Assembly (NCBI GenBank): GCA_007124075.1
Contig: SLFV01000520.1
Coordinates: forward strand, 1 to 11,738
DNA length: 11,738 nt
Origin: Roseimaritima sp.
Lineage (GTDB): Bacteria > Planctomycetota > Planctomycetia > Pirellulales > Pirellulaceae
Direction: 5' to 3'
In this document: piece after piece, positions 1 to 8,015 of the stretch
Numbering within the stretch: position 1 is the first letter of the stretch
Layout of the letters: the number at the start of each line of letters is the position of its first letter
Translations under genes and position numbers: made by a program
Notes under the pieces: generated by a model
Databases searched by the model: none
What the model saw: only the letters and a program-made list of their open reading frames with translations
Told to the model about the DNA's origin: nothing

Positions 1-47
1 AGATTGTGCAGCGTGCCGATAATCCCATTTTGTGCATAATCGACCAT
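1..47 (-). CDS. 5' end of a gene running off the left edge, possibly a glycosyltransferase
   Basis: Only 15 complete codons are visible. From an ATG at 47 they read MVDYAQNGIIGTLHN and continue off the edge. An in-frame TGA lies a short way upstream, so the gene must start here or close by. A purine-rich GGAAAGGA (58-65) sits about 10 bases before the ATG, a slightly long but usable Shine-Dalgarno spacing. A second ATG at 54 in another frame has only 3 bases of spacing and gives a less natural peptide. The N-terminal pattern (acidic-aromatic, then QNGIIxTLHN) resembles, from memory, the start of some bacterial glycosyltransferases related to glucosylglycerate or glucosyl-3-phosphoglycerate synthases. 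That family guess is weak. The gene has the same orientation as flhB and lies 217 bases downstream of it, and it does not look like flhA. Confidence 0.45.
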   Translation of the reverse strand, partial: MVDYAQNGIIGTLHN

Positions 48-264
48 TTGCCATAAGTCCTTTCCGAACTGCGTTTTTCACGGAATCTTTGGGAAGCTTC
101 ATCGCCAGACCTTGCGTTACTGGGGCAGACCTTGCCGTCTCAGTGTAACGCACCCTGCCGATTGGCACATCGCGCTGAGCCCGCGCGTCGCCTCTTTCCC
201 GGCAGCCCCCCCTGCCCAGGCATCGTAGCGTGCCCGGAACGCGAAAGACGACTGCCTGCCCAAA

Positions 265-1341
265 CTAAGCCGCGGAGGGGAGATTTCGCCCCTGTAACTG
301 GTAAACGTATCGCAACACTTCCGCGACCGCTTGGTAATGCTCCAAGGGAATGACCTGTCCAACATCCACGGTTTTATAAAGTACCTGCGCCAGCGGCTTG
401 CGTTCTACGATGGGAATCTCATGCTCCAACGCCAAACGTCGGATCCGCTGGGCGAGGTTGCCGGCTCCTTTCGCGACCACCATCGGTGCCTCCATTGTTT
501 CCGGATCATACCGAATGGCGATGGCCAGTTCGGTTGGATTGGTAACCACAACATCGGCACTGGGCACTTCAGAGGCGATACGCTGCGTCACCATCTGCCG
601 CTGGACTTGACGACGTCGTGCGTTCATTTGCGGGTCACCTTCAGACTCCTTCATTTCGTCACGCACTTCTTGGTCGGTCATCCGCAAATCTTGTTCAAAC
701 TTCCACCATTGGTAAGCGTATTCCAGAATTGCGATCAGTAAGAGCGCTCCCGCAATCCAGAGGCTGGTTTCGATCAGGCAATCGAAAAGCGTTCTTGCCA
801 GGAGGGGAAGTTCCATGGCTGAAATGGCCACAAGACGGGCCTGTTGATTGACTAACGACAAACAGGCGACGACCGCAATGACCAAGACTTTGCCCAACCC
901 GAACGCAAGTCGCATGACACCTTGCAGCGAAAAAATCCGCTTGACCCCCGCCAGCGGACTGATATGACTTAGTTTGGGCATCAGTTTCGTCGTGCTGAAC
1001 AACAGCCCAACCTGTGAAACATTGATCGCCACCCCAGCTAACATCATCGAGAGCAGTAACGGTAAAGCGATCATTGCCAGCCATGCCGCAGACTGCAGCA
1101 ATATCGAATTCGCATCGTCGACGCTAAAGGAACCGAACGAGGGCTGAGCCAAGCTATGACTGGTAGCGGCTGCTAGCTTATCCATCAGGCCACGCCCAAA
1201 CCACATCAATACTAAAACCGCAGCCATCAGCATTGCAGCCGAGGTAAGATCCTGACTCTTGACAACCTGCCCATCCTCTCGCGCCTTCTGCCGCTTCCGG
1301 TCGCTCGCGGGATGCTTCTTTTCACCGTTGGTTTCTGCCAT
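265..1341 (-). CDS. flhB: Flagellar type III export apparatus protein FlhB
   Basis: FlhB is the inner-membrane export-gate component whose cytoplasmic domain switches secretion from rod/hook to filament substrates. The 358-residue length fits the family. The N-terminus has the basic, charged leader and a GQVVKSQDL stretch (24-32) typical of FlhB/YscU. Four hydrophobic segments follow at about 36-55, 86-108, 143-165 and 184-208. The C-terminal cytoplasmic domain begins with a basic helix and contains VVVTNPTE at 264-271. The family autocleaves between Asn and Pro of NPTH. Asn268, Pro269 and Thr270 are present but the His is replaced by Glu271. The downstream IRYDPETMEAPMVVAKG and ERKPLAQVLY blocks are conserved-type. 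The start is an ATG with only a weak GGTG before it. It follows fliR after 116 bases, the loosest spacing in the flagellar group. The flagellar form is preferred over the virulence-type YscU because fliP/Q/R here are of flagellar type. Confidence 0.95.
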   Translation of the reverse strand: MAETNGEKKHPASDRKRQKAREDGQVVKSQDLTSAAMLMAAVLVLMWFGRGLMDKLAAATSHSLAQPSFGSFSVDDANSILLQSAAWLAMIALPLLLSMMLAGVAINVSQVGLLFSTTKLMPKLSHISPLAGVKRIFSLQGVMRLAFGLGKVLVIAVVACLSLVNQQARLVAISAMELPLLARTLFDCLIETSLWIAGALLLIAILEYAYQWWKFEQDLRMTDQEVRDEMKESEGDPQMNARRRQVQRQMVTQRIASEVPSADVVVTNPTELAIAIRYDPETMEAPMVVAKGAGNLAQRIRRLALEHEIPIVERKPLAQVLYKTVDVGQVIPLEHYQAVAEVLRYVYQLQGRNLPSAA

Positions 1342-1426
1342 GATTTCACCGATTACCGATCAGGCGGAACCGAAAGACGTTTATTGAAATCGAACGCTCA
1401 TCTCGATCCACAAAGCAACATCCCGC

Positions 1427-1443
1427 GAACGTCCGAAACGTTC
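1427..1443 (-). other. Small hairpin in the fliR-flhB gap
   Basis: A perfect 6-bp inverted repeat, GAACGT and ACGTTC, encloses a UUCGG loop in the minus-strand transcript. It lies 15 bases after the fliR stop codon. No U-tract follows, so it does not look like an intrinsic terminator. It could protect the 3' end of a processed fliR message or be chance. Confidence 0.35.
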
Positions 1444-1457
1444 AAGACACAATCCCG

Positions 1458-2240
1458 TTACCACGTTTCCCGCAGTCGCTGCAAGGCTTCGCTAAGCTCT
1501 TGAGAAAAAATCCAAGTGACCGATCCTAACGCCAGCGAGCTTACGATTAGGATTACCAAGGCATTGATGTTCAAACCAATCGCTAAGACGTTTAATCCGG
1601 GAAGCGTCCGGCTGATGAAGCCCGTGACTAGGTTAGACAGCAGTAACGCGGTCACCACCGGGGCGGATAGACGAATTCCCGCCTGAATACCGCTTACAAG
1701 TTCGTGAACCACCAGGTCCAACATCCCCTCATGAAAGCTGACGTGTCCGGGAGCTAAAGAATCAAAACTATCCAATAACGCCTGCAGCAAGAGACGGTGC
1801 CCGCCCAGCACAACAAACAGCGCTGTCACCAACAAACCAATCAACCTTGCAAGCGTCGGGACATTGGCACGTGTCGTCGGATCGGCGCCGTCTCCCAATT
1901 GCATGCTGCCCGTATTACTGGCTACCTCCCCGGCCAATTGCAACCCAGTAACCAGCAACTGGACGACGGTTCCAATCAAAAGACCGACCATTGCCTCACG
2001 AGCGATCGCTGTCGCTAGTTCAATCAAATTATCCATTGCGGGCTCTGCAACCCCGTCAACTTGTCGACCCACAATCGGCAGTAGAAGAACCGTCAGGCTG
2101 ATGGCCAGAAGCGCGCGAACGCGCATCGGCACCCCGACCCCAACCGCGGGCATCGCCAACAATAAGGTACTCAGACGTGTAAGCACCAGCACAAACAAGA
2201 CCAGTTGCGAAAGCAGTAATTCGGTGACTTCAGCAATCAC
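1458..2240 (-). CDS. fliR: Flagellar type III export apparatus protein FliR
   Basis: FliR forms, with FliP and FliQ, the helical core of the flagellar export gate in the inner membrane. The protein has 260 residues, the usual FliR length, and is almost entirely hydrophobic with about six membrane segments. Family-like features are the N-terminal LVLTRLSTLLLAMPAVG, the central GTVVQLLVTGLQLAGEVASNTGSMQ and the C-terminal SRTLPGLNVLAIGLNIN. The start is a GTG at 2240 whose bases overlap the fliQ stop (GTGA, 4-base overlap), which implies translational coupling. Gene order fliP-fliQ-fliR-flhB is the classical one. Confidence 0.95.
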   Translation of the reverse strand: MIAEVTELLLSQLVLFVLVLTRLSTLLLAMPAVGVGVPMRVRALLAISLTVLLLPIVGRQVDGVAEPAMDNLIELATAIAREAMVGLLIGTVVQLLVTGLQLAGEVASNTGSMQLGDGADPTTRANVPTLARLIGLLVTALFVVLGGHRLLLQALLDSFDSLAPGHVSFHEGMLDLVVHELVSGIQAGIRLSAPVVTALLLSNLVTGFISRTLPGLNVLAIGLNINALVILIVSSLALGSVTWIFSQELSEALQRLRETW

Positions 2241-2500
2241 GGTAAACCAGCGTTCTCAAATACCGCCCGGGTAAAGTCGACCATTTTCTGGATGATCCAT
2301 GGCAAGCAAGCAACCATGACCACGGCCATCGCCAATAGCTTGGGAACAAACGAGACGGTTTGGTCTTGGATCTGCGTCAACGCTTGCAACAATCCTATCA
2401 ACAGCCCTGCTGCCATGCCCACCAACAATACGGGCGAACCAATCAATGCCGCGGAGATCAAGGCCTCGCGACACAAGTCCACGGCAGCATCACTCTGCAT
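2237..2500 (-). CDS. fliQ: Flagellar type III export apparatus protein FliQ
   Basis: FliQ is the small two-helix-hairpin subunit of the FliP-FliQ-FliR export gate. At 87 residues it matches the family. It has two hydrophobic segments at about 14-40 and 54-73, separated by the typical LLQALTQIQDQTVSFVPK linker. The ATG start is preceded by a good GGAGAGGA ribosome-binding site 27 bases downstream of the fliP stop. The stop overlaps the GTG of fliR. Confidence 0.95.
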   Translation of the reverse strand: MQSDAAVDLCREALISAALIGSPVLLVGMAAGLLIGLLQALTQIQDQTVSFVPKLLAMAVVMVACLPWIIQKMVDFTRAVFENAGLP

Positions 2501-2527
2501 TTGTCCTCTCCTTCGACAAATCGTCGT

Positions 2528-3409
2528 TCAGGTAACCATCGTGCCAAAACTATCCATTAACATTTGCACCACCAACCGCCAACCATCCACCAGAACAAAT
2601 AACAGCAGCTTAAACGGCAACGAAATCACGGCAGGCGGCAGCATCAGCATCCCCATCGAGATCGTTACACTGGCAACAACAAGGTCAACGATCAAAAATG
2701 GCAAGTAGATCTGAAAACCCATCAGAAACGCGGTCTTTAGTTCGCTCAGCATGTAAGCAGGCAACAAGGCTCGTAGCGGAATCTGATCCCAACTATTGGG
2801 TTCAGATCCGTCGGGGGCAACGTACCGATAGAACAATAACACATCGTCGTGATTCTCCGCGATGTCGATTTGTCTAGCCATGAAGTCCCGAATCGGCTGG
2901 ACGCCTTTCCGCCATGCATCCTGCGATGACAACCCTACCTCGGGATCGGTGTAAGGAACGATCGCATCTTCGTATACCTGCTTCCAGACTGGCGTCATCA
3001 CAAACAGTGTCATGAACAACGCAATACTGGTCATCACCTGGCTGGGTGGCAAAGATTGCAAACCAATCGCTTGCCGTAACAGTCCCAATACCACAATGAT
3101 GCGGACATAGCAGGTTGTCATCAGTAACAATGCCGGGGCAAGACTGAGAACGGTCAACAGCAGCACTATCTGCAGACTACTGCTCAGTCCTTCGGGACTG
3201 GCCCAGCGTTCCGGCCCCCCCCCCAGGAAATCTAAAGGCGACTCCAGGATGGCTTGCCCCAGGTCATCGGTGGTCAAGAGCGTAGGTTCCGCGACCTCAA
3301 CCTGCGAAAACTCGCGTTGCGCGTCTTGCCCTAACGCCAACGATGCGCACATGAAAACTGCGCAGCCGATCGTGGCAGAACAAAGCTGATAAAGTCTTGG
3401 CCCCAACAA
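2528..3409 (-). CDS. fliP: Flagellar type III export apparatus protein FliP
   Basis: FliP builds the pentameric channel of the flagellar export gate. It has 293 residues, longer than the roughly 245 of enterobacterial FliP because of an extended N-terminus: a cleavable-type signal peptide (about 1-27, ending ASLALGQ) followed by a polar stretch of about 50 residues. The conserved core has membrane segments near 78-99, 124-142, 221-245 and 253-275, with the family blocks SLAPALLLM (89-97), [14 protein letters not shown] (120-133) and [20 protein letters not shown] (218-237). The start chosen is a TTG at 3409: GGAGG lies 8 bases upstream, an in-frame TAG lies just before it, and the next ATG (residue 20) would cut into the signal peptide. 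It is the first gene of the flagellar group. No fliO or fliN precedes it; a transporter gene lies 204 bases upstream. Confidence 0.94.
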   Translation of the reverse strand: MLGPRLYQLCSATIGCAVFMCASLALGQDAQREFSQVEVAEPTLLTTDDLGQAILESPLDFLGGGPERWASPEGLSSSLQIVLLLTVLSLAPALLLMTTCYVRIIVVLGLLRQAIGLQSLPPSQVMTSIALFMTLFVMTPVWKQVYEDAIVPYTDPEVGLSSQDAWRKGVQPIRDFMARQIDIAENHDDVLLFYRYVAPDGSEPNSWDQIPLRALLPAYMLSELKTAFLMGFQIYLPFLIVDLVVASVTISMGMLMLPPAVISLPFKLLLFVLVDGWRLVVQMLMDSFGTMVT

Positions 3410-3613
3410 ACGCTAGCCCTCCATGGCTCAAAGGGTGAAGGGCACATGTCGACACGGTTGATGAATAACGTTCGCTAGCAGCGCAAAAACCGTTAAACAT
3501 GCTGCGTCACCAGTTGGGCAGAGTATCCAAAGCAAAACTTGAAGCGAAAGATCGATTTAGGCGAAAAAACTATTTCCCTTTAGTTCCTGCGCCTATCCAT
3601 GCGGAATATTGGA

Positions 3614-5113
3614 TCAGCCAGGTGGCGTAGTCCGACGCCCAAATACCGTCAAGCCGAAACCGATCCATCCGATCGTGAGAACGGTCGCCAGGGCCAGCAG
3701 TGGCAATGGCCCCTGTTTCACGACCAGGGGCACTGCCATCGCCGTTACTAAACCGCCGCCGACGAAGGGTTCAAACAGCAATTGCTTGTACCCAAATGCT
3801 TCGTAAGCGGGCGAACGATAATCGGGATCGACAATCTTCATCAACAACAAACCGGTTGCGGTCATCCCCAGCGACTGCCCCAGATCGCCGATACCTCGTT
3901 CAAACCAAAAGTCCGGCAGCATGCGCGGTGCAAAGAACAAAAACATTATCAGAATCCAGGCCACACCGCAAAAGACAAGGATTGCTAGGGGTTGCCAGTT
4001 GGCAGCGAGTGTCTTCAGGGACAGCGACGCCATCGCAGCAACAATCAAGTAGTCCAAAGCGACGTTTTGAAGTTGGACGTAGGTCGCGCGACGCAGGGGA
4101 AGTCGTGAAAAGTACCGACTGATCCATCGTTGCACGATGATTCCGCCAATCATGGCTAACGGAAATAATGGCATGTGATCAAGTAAGGCTTGCCAACCCA
4201 ACCGGCCCAGTGTTTGTCGTTCCAAGAACTGCAGGGCGAGCAGCAGGCCCGCACCGACTCCGACAGAACAGCCCACAATCGCGACATGCAGCGAAATTGG
4301 TTCGATCGATGATACGGCAAAACGATTGCTGCTCGCACCGTCGCTTTCCAGGGGGGCACCGCCCAGCGAAGATTGCTGCACGGGCTGGTTTGCGTGGTCT
4401 GAACGTGTCCCGGATCCGCCGCCAACAGCAACACTGGAGCCCGACAAAGCAGCGAGGGAGACCGGATCCAGCTCCTCGTCCTGACGAAATGTTCCTGCAC
4501 TGGTCAGTAATACAGTTTGTCCACTTCTAGCAGCCCAGTTGATCAGCAACATCCCGATCAGGATACCTGTCACAATCCCGACCGTGGCAACCCCCAACGC
4601 GAGATCCTTTCCCTCGGCCCAACCAACGCTTTTGAATGTGCCCTCCAGCCCCGCAGCGGTGCCATGCCCACCTTCGAACCCAATTTCTAAAAGCGTGCCG
4701 AATGCTGGCGGGACACCAAACAACGGCGTCAACAATACCATCGTCACCCCCAAACCGACCATATACATACCCCACGCGATTGCCTGACCAAAGGCAACCT
4801 GCGGTCCGGCACGATGCCAAACGGCCCGCAGGGGTGGGATTTTCTTGCCCAAAAACAAGGCGGCAAAAACGACACTAATCAGAAAACCAGGCAGTTGAGC
4901 GCACGCATCGTAGACCGCCTGCCCTGGAATGCCTCCTGGCTGGTTCGGCACGATTCGACCCCAAACCTCCGGTCCTCCCAGGAGCGCAATCAGACCGCCC
5001 AGGATTGAACTGGGAACAAATGACTTTCGCAAGATAGGAAGAACTATCAGCAGCAGTTTGCCCAGGATCAAACCAACGCTGACCAGAATGAAGACCAAGA
5101 TGGCAGTGGACAT
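3614..5113 (-). CDS. gltS: GltS-type sodium/glutamate symporter homologue
   Basis: Members of the GltS (ESS) family import glutamate with sodium across the inner membrane. The protein has 499 residues from the ATG at 5113, which has GGGAG about 6 bases upstream. The reading frame stays open 37 codons further, but that extension is polar and lacks a better start. The architecture is two hydrophobic halves. The first ends with the family signature FEGGHGTAAGL (146-156). The second contains GIGDLGQSLGMTATGLLLMKIVDP (near 407-430). Typical GltS proteins have about 400 residues. The excess is largely a polar, Ser/Gly/Asp-rich central loop (about 195-273) between the halves. Neighbours on both sides are unrelated (fabF upstream, fliP downstream) with gaps of 143 and 204 bases, so it is probably transcribed alone. 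The substrate is inferred from the family only and may be another anion. Confidence 0.85.
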   Translation of the reverse strand: MSTAILVFILVSVGLILGKLLLIVLPILRKSFVPSSILGGLIALLGGPEVWGRIVPNQPGGIPGQAVYDACAQLPGFLISVVFAALFLGKKIPPLRAVWHRAGPQVAFGQAIAWGMYMVGLGVTMVLLTPLFGVPPAFGTLLEIGFEGGHGTAAGLEGTFKSVGWAEGKDLALGVATVGIVTGILIGMLLINWAARSGQTVLLTSAGTFRQDEELDPVSLAALSGSSVAVGGGSGTRSDHANQPVQQSSLGGAPLESDGASSNRFAVSSIEPISLHVAIVGCSVGVGAGLLLALQFLERQTLGRLGWQALLDHMPLFPLAMIGGIIVQRWISRYFSRLPLRRATYVQLQNVALDYLIVAAMASLSLKTLAANWQPLAILVFCGVAWILIMFLFFAPRMLPDFWFERGIGDLGQSLGMTATGLLLMKIVDPDYRSPAYEAFGYKQLLFEPFVGGGLVTAMAVPLVVKQGPLPLLALATVLTIGWIGFGLTVFGRRTTPPG

Positions 5114-5256
5114 GAAAGACTCCCATAACAACGTCGTTTCTCTGCTTGCCCCGCAGTTGCACCGGCCAGTGCGGGAAATGACAGGGGGGTGGAGTAACCA
5201 GCCGGCCCTCAAACGTGGATGCACAGGGACGCTGACTCAAGGATCGCGGTCGCCCG

Positions 5257-6501
5257 TCACCGTCCGTCGTAACGCCCTAGCACCAGGCAAGCGTTGTGTC
5301 CACCAAAGCCAAAGCTATTGACGATGCCGAATTCAACCGCCAGCTTTTTTGCCGCCAGTGGTGTATAGTCCAAATCACAGGCCGGATCGGGTGTTTGCAA
5401 GTTCAAGGTCGGATGGATCTGGCCATCGTGTATGGAGAGTGCGGTAATGGCCGCTTCAATCCCGCCGCTTGCACCCAACGAATGCCCGAGCGAACTTTTG
5501 GTGCTGTTGACCGACAGCTTATCGGCGTGATCCCCGAAGACGGCCCGAATTGCCACGGTTTCCGCCTTGTCACCCAGCGGCGTGCTGGTGCCGTGAGCAT
5601 TGACATATTGAATGTCGCCGGGTTGCAACCCGGCGCTTCGTAAAGCCATCCGCATCGCTTGACCAGCGCCAGCCCCCTGTGGGTCGGGCTGGGTAATATG
5701 ACCGGCATCGCAAGAACTCCCGAAACCGACCACCTCCGCAATGATCGCCGCACCGCGCCGTCGGGCATGTTGCAGCTCCTCAAACACCAAAACCCCCGCA
5801 CCCTCGCTTAACACGAACCCATCACGATCGGAATCGAAGGGTCTGCTGGCCGCCGGGGGATCATCATTACGACCCGAAAGCGCCTTCATATTCTGAAATC
5901 CCGCCAAGCCAATCCGAGTGATTGCAGCTTCGCTGCCGCCGGTCAGAACAATATCGGCTTCGTCGCGCTGGATCGAAAAAAACGCGTCACCCATCGCGTT
6001 GGTTGCACTGGCGCAAGCCGTAGCAACTGAAAAATTGGGACCGCGCAACCCATAGACGATCCCAAGATTCCCTCCGGCAGCGTTGAGCATCATTTTTGGA
6101 ATCGTGAACGGGCTTACTCGATCCGTACCTTTGGTCAACATCCGCTCCATCTGGGCCTCGATCTCCCACAATCCGCCGATCCCGGAACCCAAAATGGCTC
6201 CGCAACGCTCCGCCGACTCTGCGGAAAAATCCAGTCCGGCTTGCCGCACAGCGTGGTCGGCAGCGTATAACGCGAACTGAGAAAACCGATCCAGCCGCCG
6301 AGCTTCCTTGGGATCGACGATGTCTCCCAAATCAAAATCGGGGATATCGCCCCCAATACGAATTTTGAAACCCGACGTGTCGAGGGTTGACAGTAGGTGA
6401 ATCCCGCTCCTGCCAGCCAGGAGGTCCCGCCAAACAGCAGTCACATCCAAACCTAGTGGCGTAACCAAACCTAACCCAGTGATGACCACTCGACGACTCA
6501 T
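5257..6501 (-). CDS. fabF: Beta-ketoacyl-ACP synthase II FabF
   Basis: FabF condenses malonyl-ACP with acyl-ACP, the elongation step of type II fatty-acid synthesis in the cytoplasm. Its 414 residues match the family, and the key positions fall at the same numbers as in E. coli FabF: nucleophile Cys163 in TACASATNA, His303 in NAHGTSTPLGD, Lys335 and His340 in KSSLGHSLGASG, and gatekeeper Phe400 in NSFGFGG. The N-terminal RRVVITGLGLVTPLG is canonical. The ATG start has GAGG 8 bases before it. It is the last gene of the fab cluster, separated from acpP by 224 bases that hold a terminator-like hairpin, so it may be expressed partly apart from acpP. Confidence 0.97.
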   Translation of the reverse strand: MSRRVVITGLGLVTPLGLDVTAVWRDLLAGRSGIHLLSTLDTSGFKIRIGGDIPDFDLGDIVDPKEARRLDRFSQFALYAADHAVRQAGLDFSAESAERCGAILGSGIGGLWEIEAQMERMLTKGTDRVSPFTIPKMMLNAAGGNLGIVYGLRGPNFSVATACASATNAMGDAFFSIQRDEADIVLTGGSEAAITRIGLAGFQNMKALSGRNDDPPAASRPFDSDRDGFVLSEGAGVLVFEELQHARRRGAAIIAEVVGFGSSCDAGHITQPDPQGAGAGQAMRMALRSAGLQPGDIQYVNAHGTSTPLGDKAETVAIRAVFGDHADKLSVNSTKSSLGHSLGASGGIEAAITALSIHDGQIHPTLNLQTPDPACDLDYTPLAAKKLAVEFGIVNSFGFGGHNACLVLGRYDGR

Positions 6502-6536
6502 TCGCCAAACCTCTTATGCACGTTGGCAAGACTGCT

Positions 6537-6618
6537 GGAAAAGAAAAAACGCCCAGTGTCCAACATTGACAGGCTTGGCTCTGGCCGAACCACCCCGGGA
6601 ATCTGGACAAAAGGGCGT
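6537..6618 (-). terminator. Terminator- or attenuator-like hairpin between acpP and fabF
   Basis: In the minus-strand transcript a long stem forms from two 6-bp perfect blocks: ACGCCC (6613-6618) with GGGCGT (6549-6554), and TGTCCA (6604-6609) with TGGACA (6557-6562). They are separated by a small 3x2 internal loop. The 41-base interior holds a second possible hairpin, GGTTC-GGCCA-GAGCC. The descending arm is followed directly by a run read as TTTTTCTTTTCC. A stem plus U-tract fits an intrinsic terminator after acpP. Its position 48 bases before the fabF start also allows partial read-through. The long apical region is unusual for a simple terminator. Confidence 0.55.
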
Positions 6619-6725
6619 CACATGTACCGAAGGGAAAGCAAGCGTGCTGACCATCGGCGAGCCATCATACCATTGGCTTGAAACGAAACATCGGACAACA
6701 CGAATCGGGGGAACTTTTACGCATT

Positions 6726-6959
6726 CTACCCCAGTTCCTTCTCGATGAAATCAATCGCTTGCCCTACCTTCTGGATTTTTTCTGCCGCGTCATCGGGAAT
6801 GCTAATGTCAAATTCCTCCTCCAGTTCCATCACCAATTCGACGGTGTCCAGCGAATCGGCACCCAAATCATTCACAAACGAGGTCTCTCGCGTGATTTTA
6901 TCTTTATCAACATTCAGTTGGTCAGCAACGATCTCAATAACTTTGTCTTCAACGGCCAT
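6726..6959 (-). CDS. acpP: Acyl carrier protein AcpP
   Basis: AcpP carries growing acyl chains on a 4'-phosphopantetheine arm for all fatty-acid synthesis steps. It has 77 acidic residues with the attachment site Ser36 in the [16 protein letters not shown] block, at the same position as in E. coli AcpP counted with Met1. Helical four-bundle spacing is normal. The ATG has CGGAG about 7 bases upstream. It lies between fabG and fabF, as in most bacteria, but with unusually wide flanks (215 and 224 bases), its own upstream promoter and a downstream terminator-like hairpin. This fits the need for very high ACP levels. Confidence 0.98.
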   Translation of the reverse strand: MAVEDKVIEIVADQLNVDKDKITRETSFVNDLGADSLDTVELVMELEEEFDISIPDDAAEKIQKVGQAIDFIEKELG

Positions 6960-7075
6960 GGATAATCTCCGAAGGGTTACGGTCTGAGTGTAAGCAGTAA
7001 AATAGTTAAGCAGTCACCGACTTGCAGAACTCTGTGGTTTGGCTTTACGGTTGCGATGAAATTAAAGTCTTGGAA

Positions 7076-7105
7076 AAGATAGGGGATCGAAGCAAAAGGC
7101 GTCAA
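7076..7105 (-). promoter_or_regulatory. Predicted sigma-70-type promoter for acpP
   Basis: On the minus strand, TTGACG (7100-7105) and TATCTT (7076-7081) are separated by 18 bases. They match 5 of 6 and 4 of 6 consensus positions. The promoter lies in the 215-base fabG-acpP gap, and the start of transcription would be about 110 bases upstream of acpP. This would let acpP be made independently of rpmF-fabD-fabG. Confidence 0.5.
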
Positions 7106-7174
7106 TACGCACAAGCCTCGCGCAGGATCGATAAATCCCGAAAATTGTCTCGAGCGTCATACGTCTTGCACGAC

Positions 7175-7933
7175 CTAGCCTGCCATTCCACCATCCACGA
7201 TCAGGGTTTGTCCGGTGATGTATCCAGCCGCAGGGCTGGACAGGAACAGCACGGCGGCAGCAACGTCGGCAGGGTCACCCACCCGATTTGCAGGAATCCG
7301 TTTACGCACCTCATCCATCACGACATCTCCCAATTTGGCAGTCATCTCGCTGGCGATAAAACCGGGGGCGACACAATTGACGGTGATCCCGCGATTGGCC
7401 AGTTCCTTGGAAAGCGATCGCGATAACCCAATCATTCCCGCCTTACTGGCGGAATAATTGGTTTGACCCGGATTCCCAATAACCCCTGAAATACTGGCCA
7501 TATTAATGATCCGCCCGTATTTGGCGCGCCGCATCAGCGACGCGGCCGCGCGACAACAGATAAAACAACTTGTCAAATTGGTGGTAATGACAGCATCCCA
7601 CTCCTCGTCGGACATCCCACGGAGCAATTTGTCTCTGGTGATTCCTGCATTGTTCACCAAAATATCCAAGCGTTTGTGCTTGGCGTGAAAACCTTCTATC
7701 GCCGCTGCGGTGGCTTGCCGATCGGCAACATCACAAGCGATCGCCTCGGCCGAACCCCCTGCTTGTTCGATCTCCGAGACGGTCGCGGCAAGATTTTCGG
7801 CGTTGCGAGCCAAGCAGCCGACATGAGCACCATTAGCACCCAGAGCCAACGCCACAGCGTGCCCTAAACCCTGCGAGGCCCCCGTCACGATGGCGGACTG
7901 GCCTTTTAAATCAACTGACAGCGATAACTGCAT
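7175..7933 (-). CDS. fabG: 3-oxoacyl-ACP reductase FabG
   Basis: FabG reduces beta-ketoacyl-ACP to beta-hydroxyacyl-ACP with NADPH. It has 252 residues and is a classical short-chain dehydrogenase. Visible motifs are the cofactor loop TGASQGLG (17-24), NNAG (94-97), and the catalytic set Asn119, Ser147, Tyr160 and Lys164 (YSASK). The C-terminal [10 protein letters not shown] is typical of FabG. Position between fabD and acpP supports this over another SDR. The ATG start has a weak GGA 6 bases upstream and an in-frame TAG just before it, so no upstream start is possible. Confidence 0.96.
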   Translation of the reverse strand: MQLSLSVDLKGQSAIVTGASQGLGHAVALALGANGAHVGCLARNAENLAATVSEIEQAGGSAEAIACDVADRQATAAAIEGFHAKHKRLDILVNNAGITRDKLLRGMSDEEWDAVITTNLTSCFICCRAAASLMRRAKYGRIINMASISGVIGNPGQTNYSASKAGMIGLSRSLSKELANRGITVNCVAPGFIASEMTAKLGDVVMDEVRKRIPANRVGDPADVAAAVLFLSSPAAGYITGQTLIVDGGMAG

Positions 7934-8015
7934 CTAATGTCCAACTTTCATTCAATGTCGAAAAAGACTTGCCCTCGATCCGCTCGCCATCCGGGAGCGA
8001 CGGATTGCCGGAGCC

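Noticed and set aside
171..217. Small GC-rich inverted repeats downstream of flhB
   Set aside because: The arms are only about 5 bp (CGCGC/GCGCG and GGCAG/CTGCC) with no U-tract, so they do not support a terminator call.
695..1084. 129-codon minus-strand frame inside flhB
   Set aside because: It is an alternative frame of flhB, which has strong family motifs throughout this interval.
3297..3500. 67-codon minus-strand frame overlapping the fliP start
   Set aside because: It overlaps the fliP signal peptide in another frame. The peptide is unlike any secreted or flagellar protein, while fliP has a good ribosome-binding site and conserved core.
5114..5224. Upstream extension of the GltS-type gene by 37 residues
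   Set aside because: The extension is polar and Cys/Arg-rich ahead of a clean hydrophobic first membrane segment, and the ATG at 5113 has a well-placed GGGAG.
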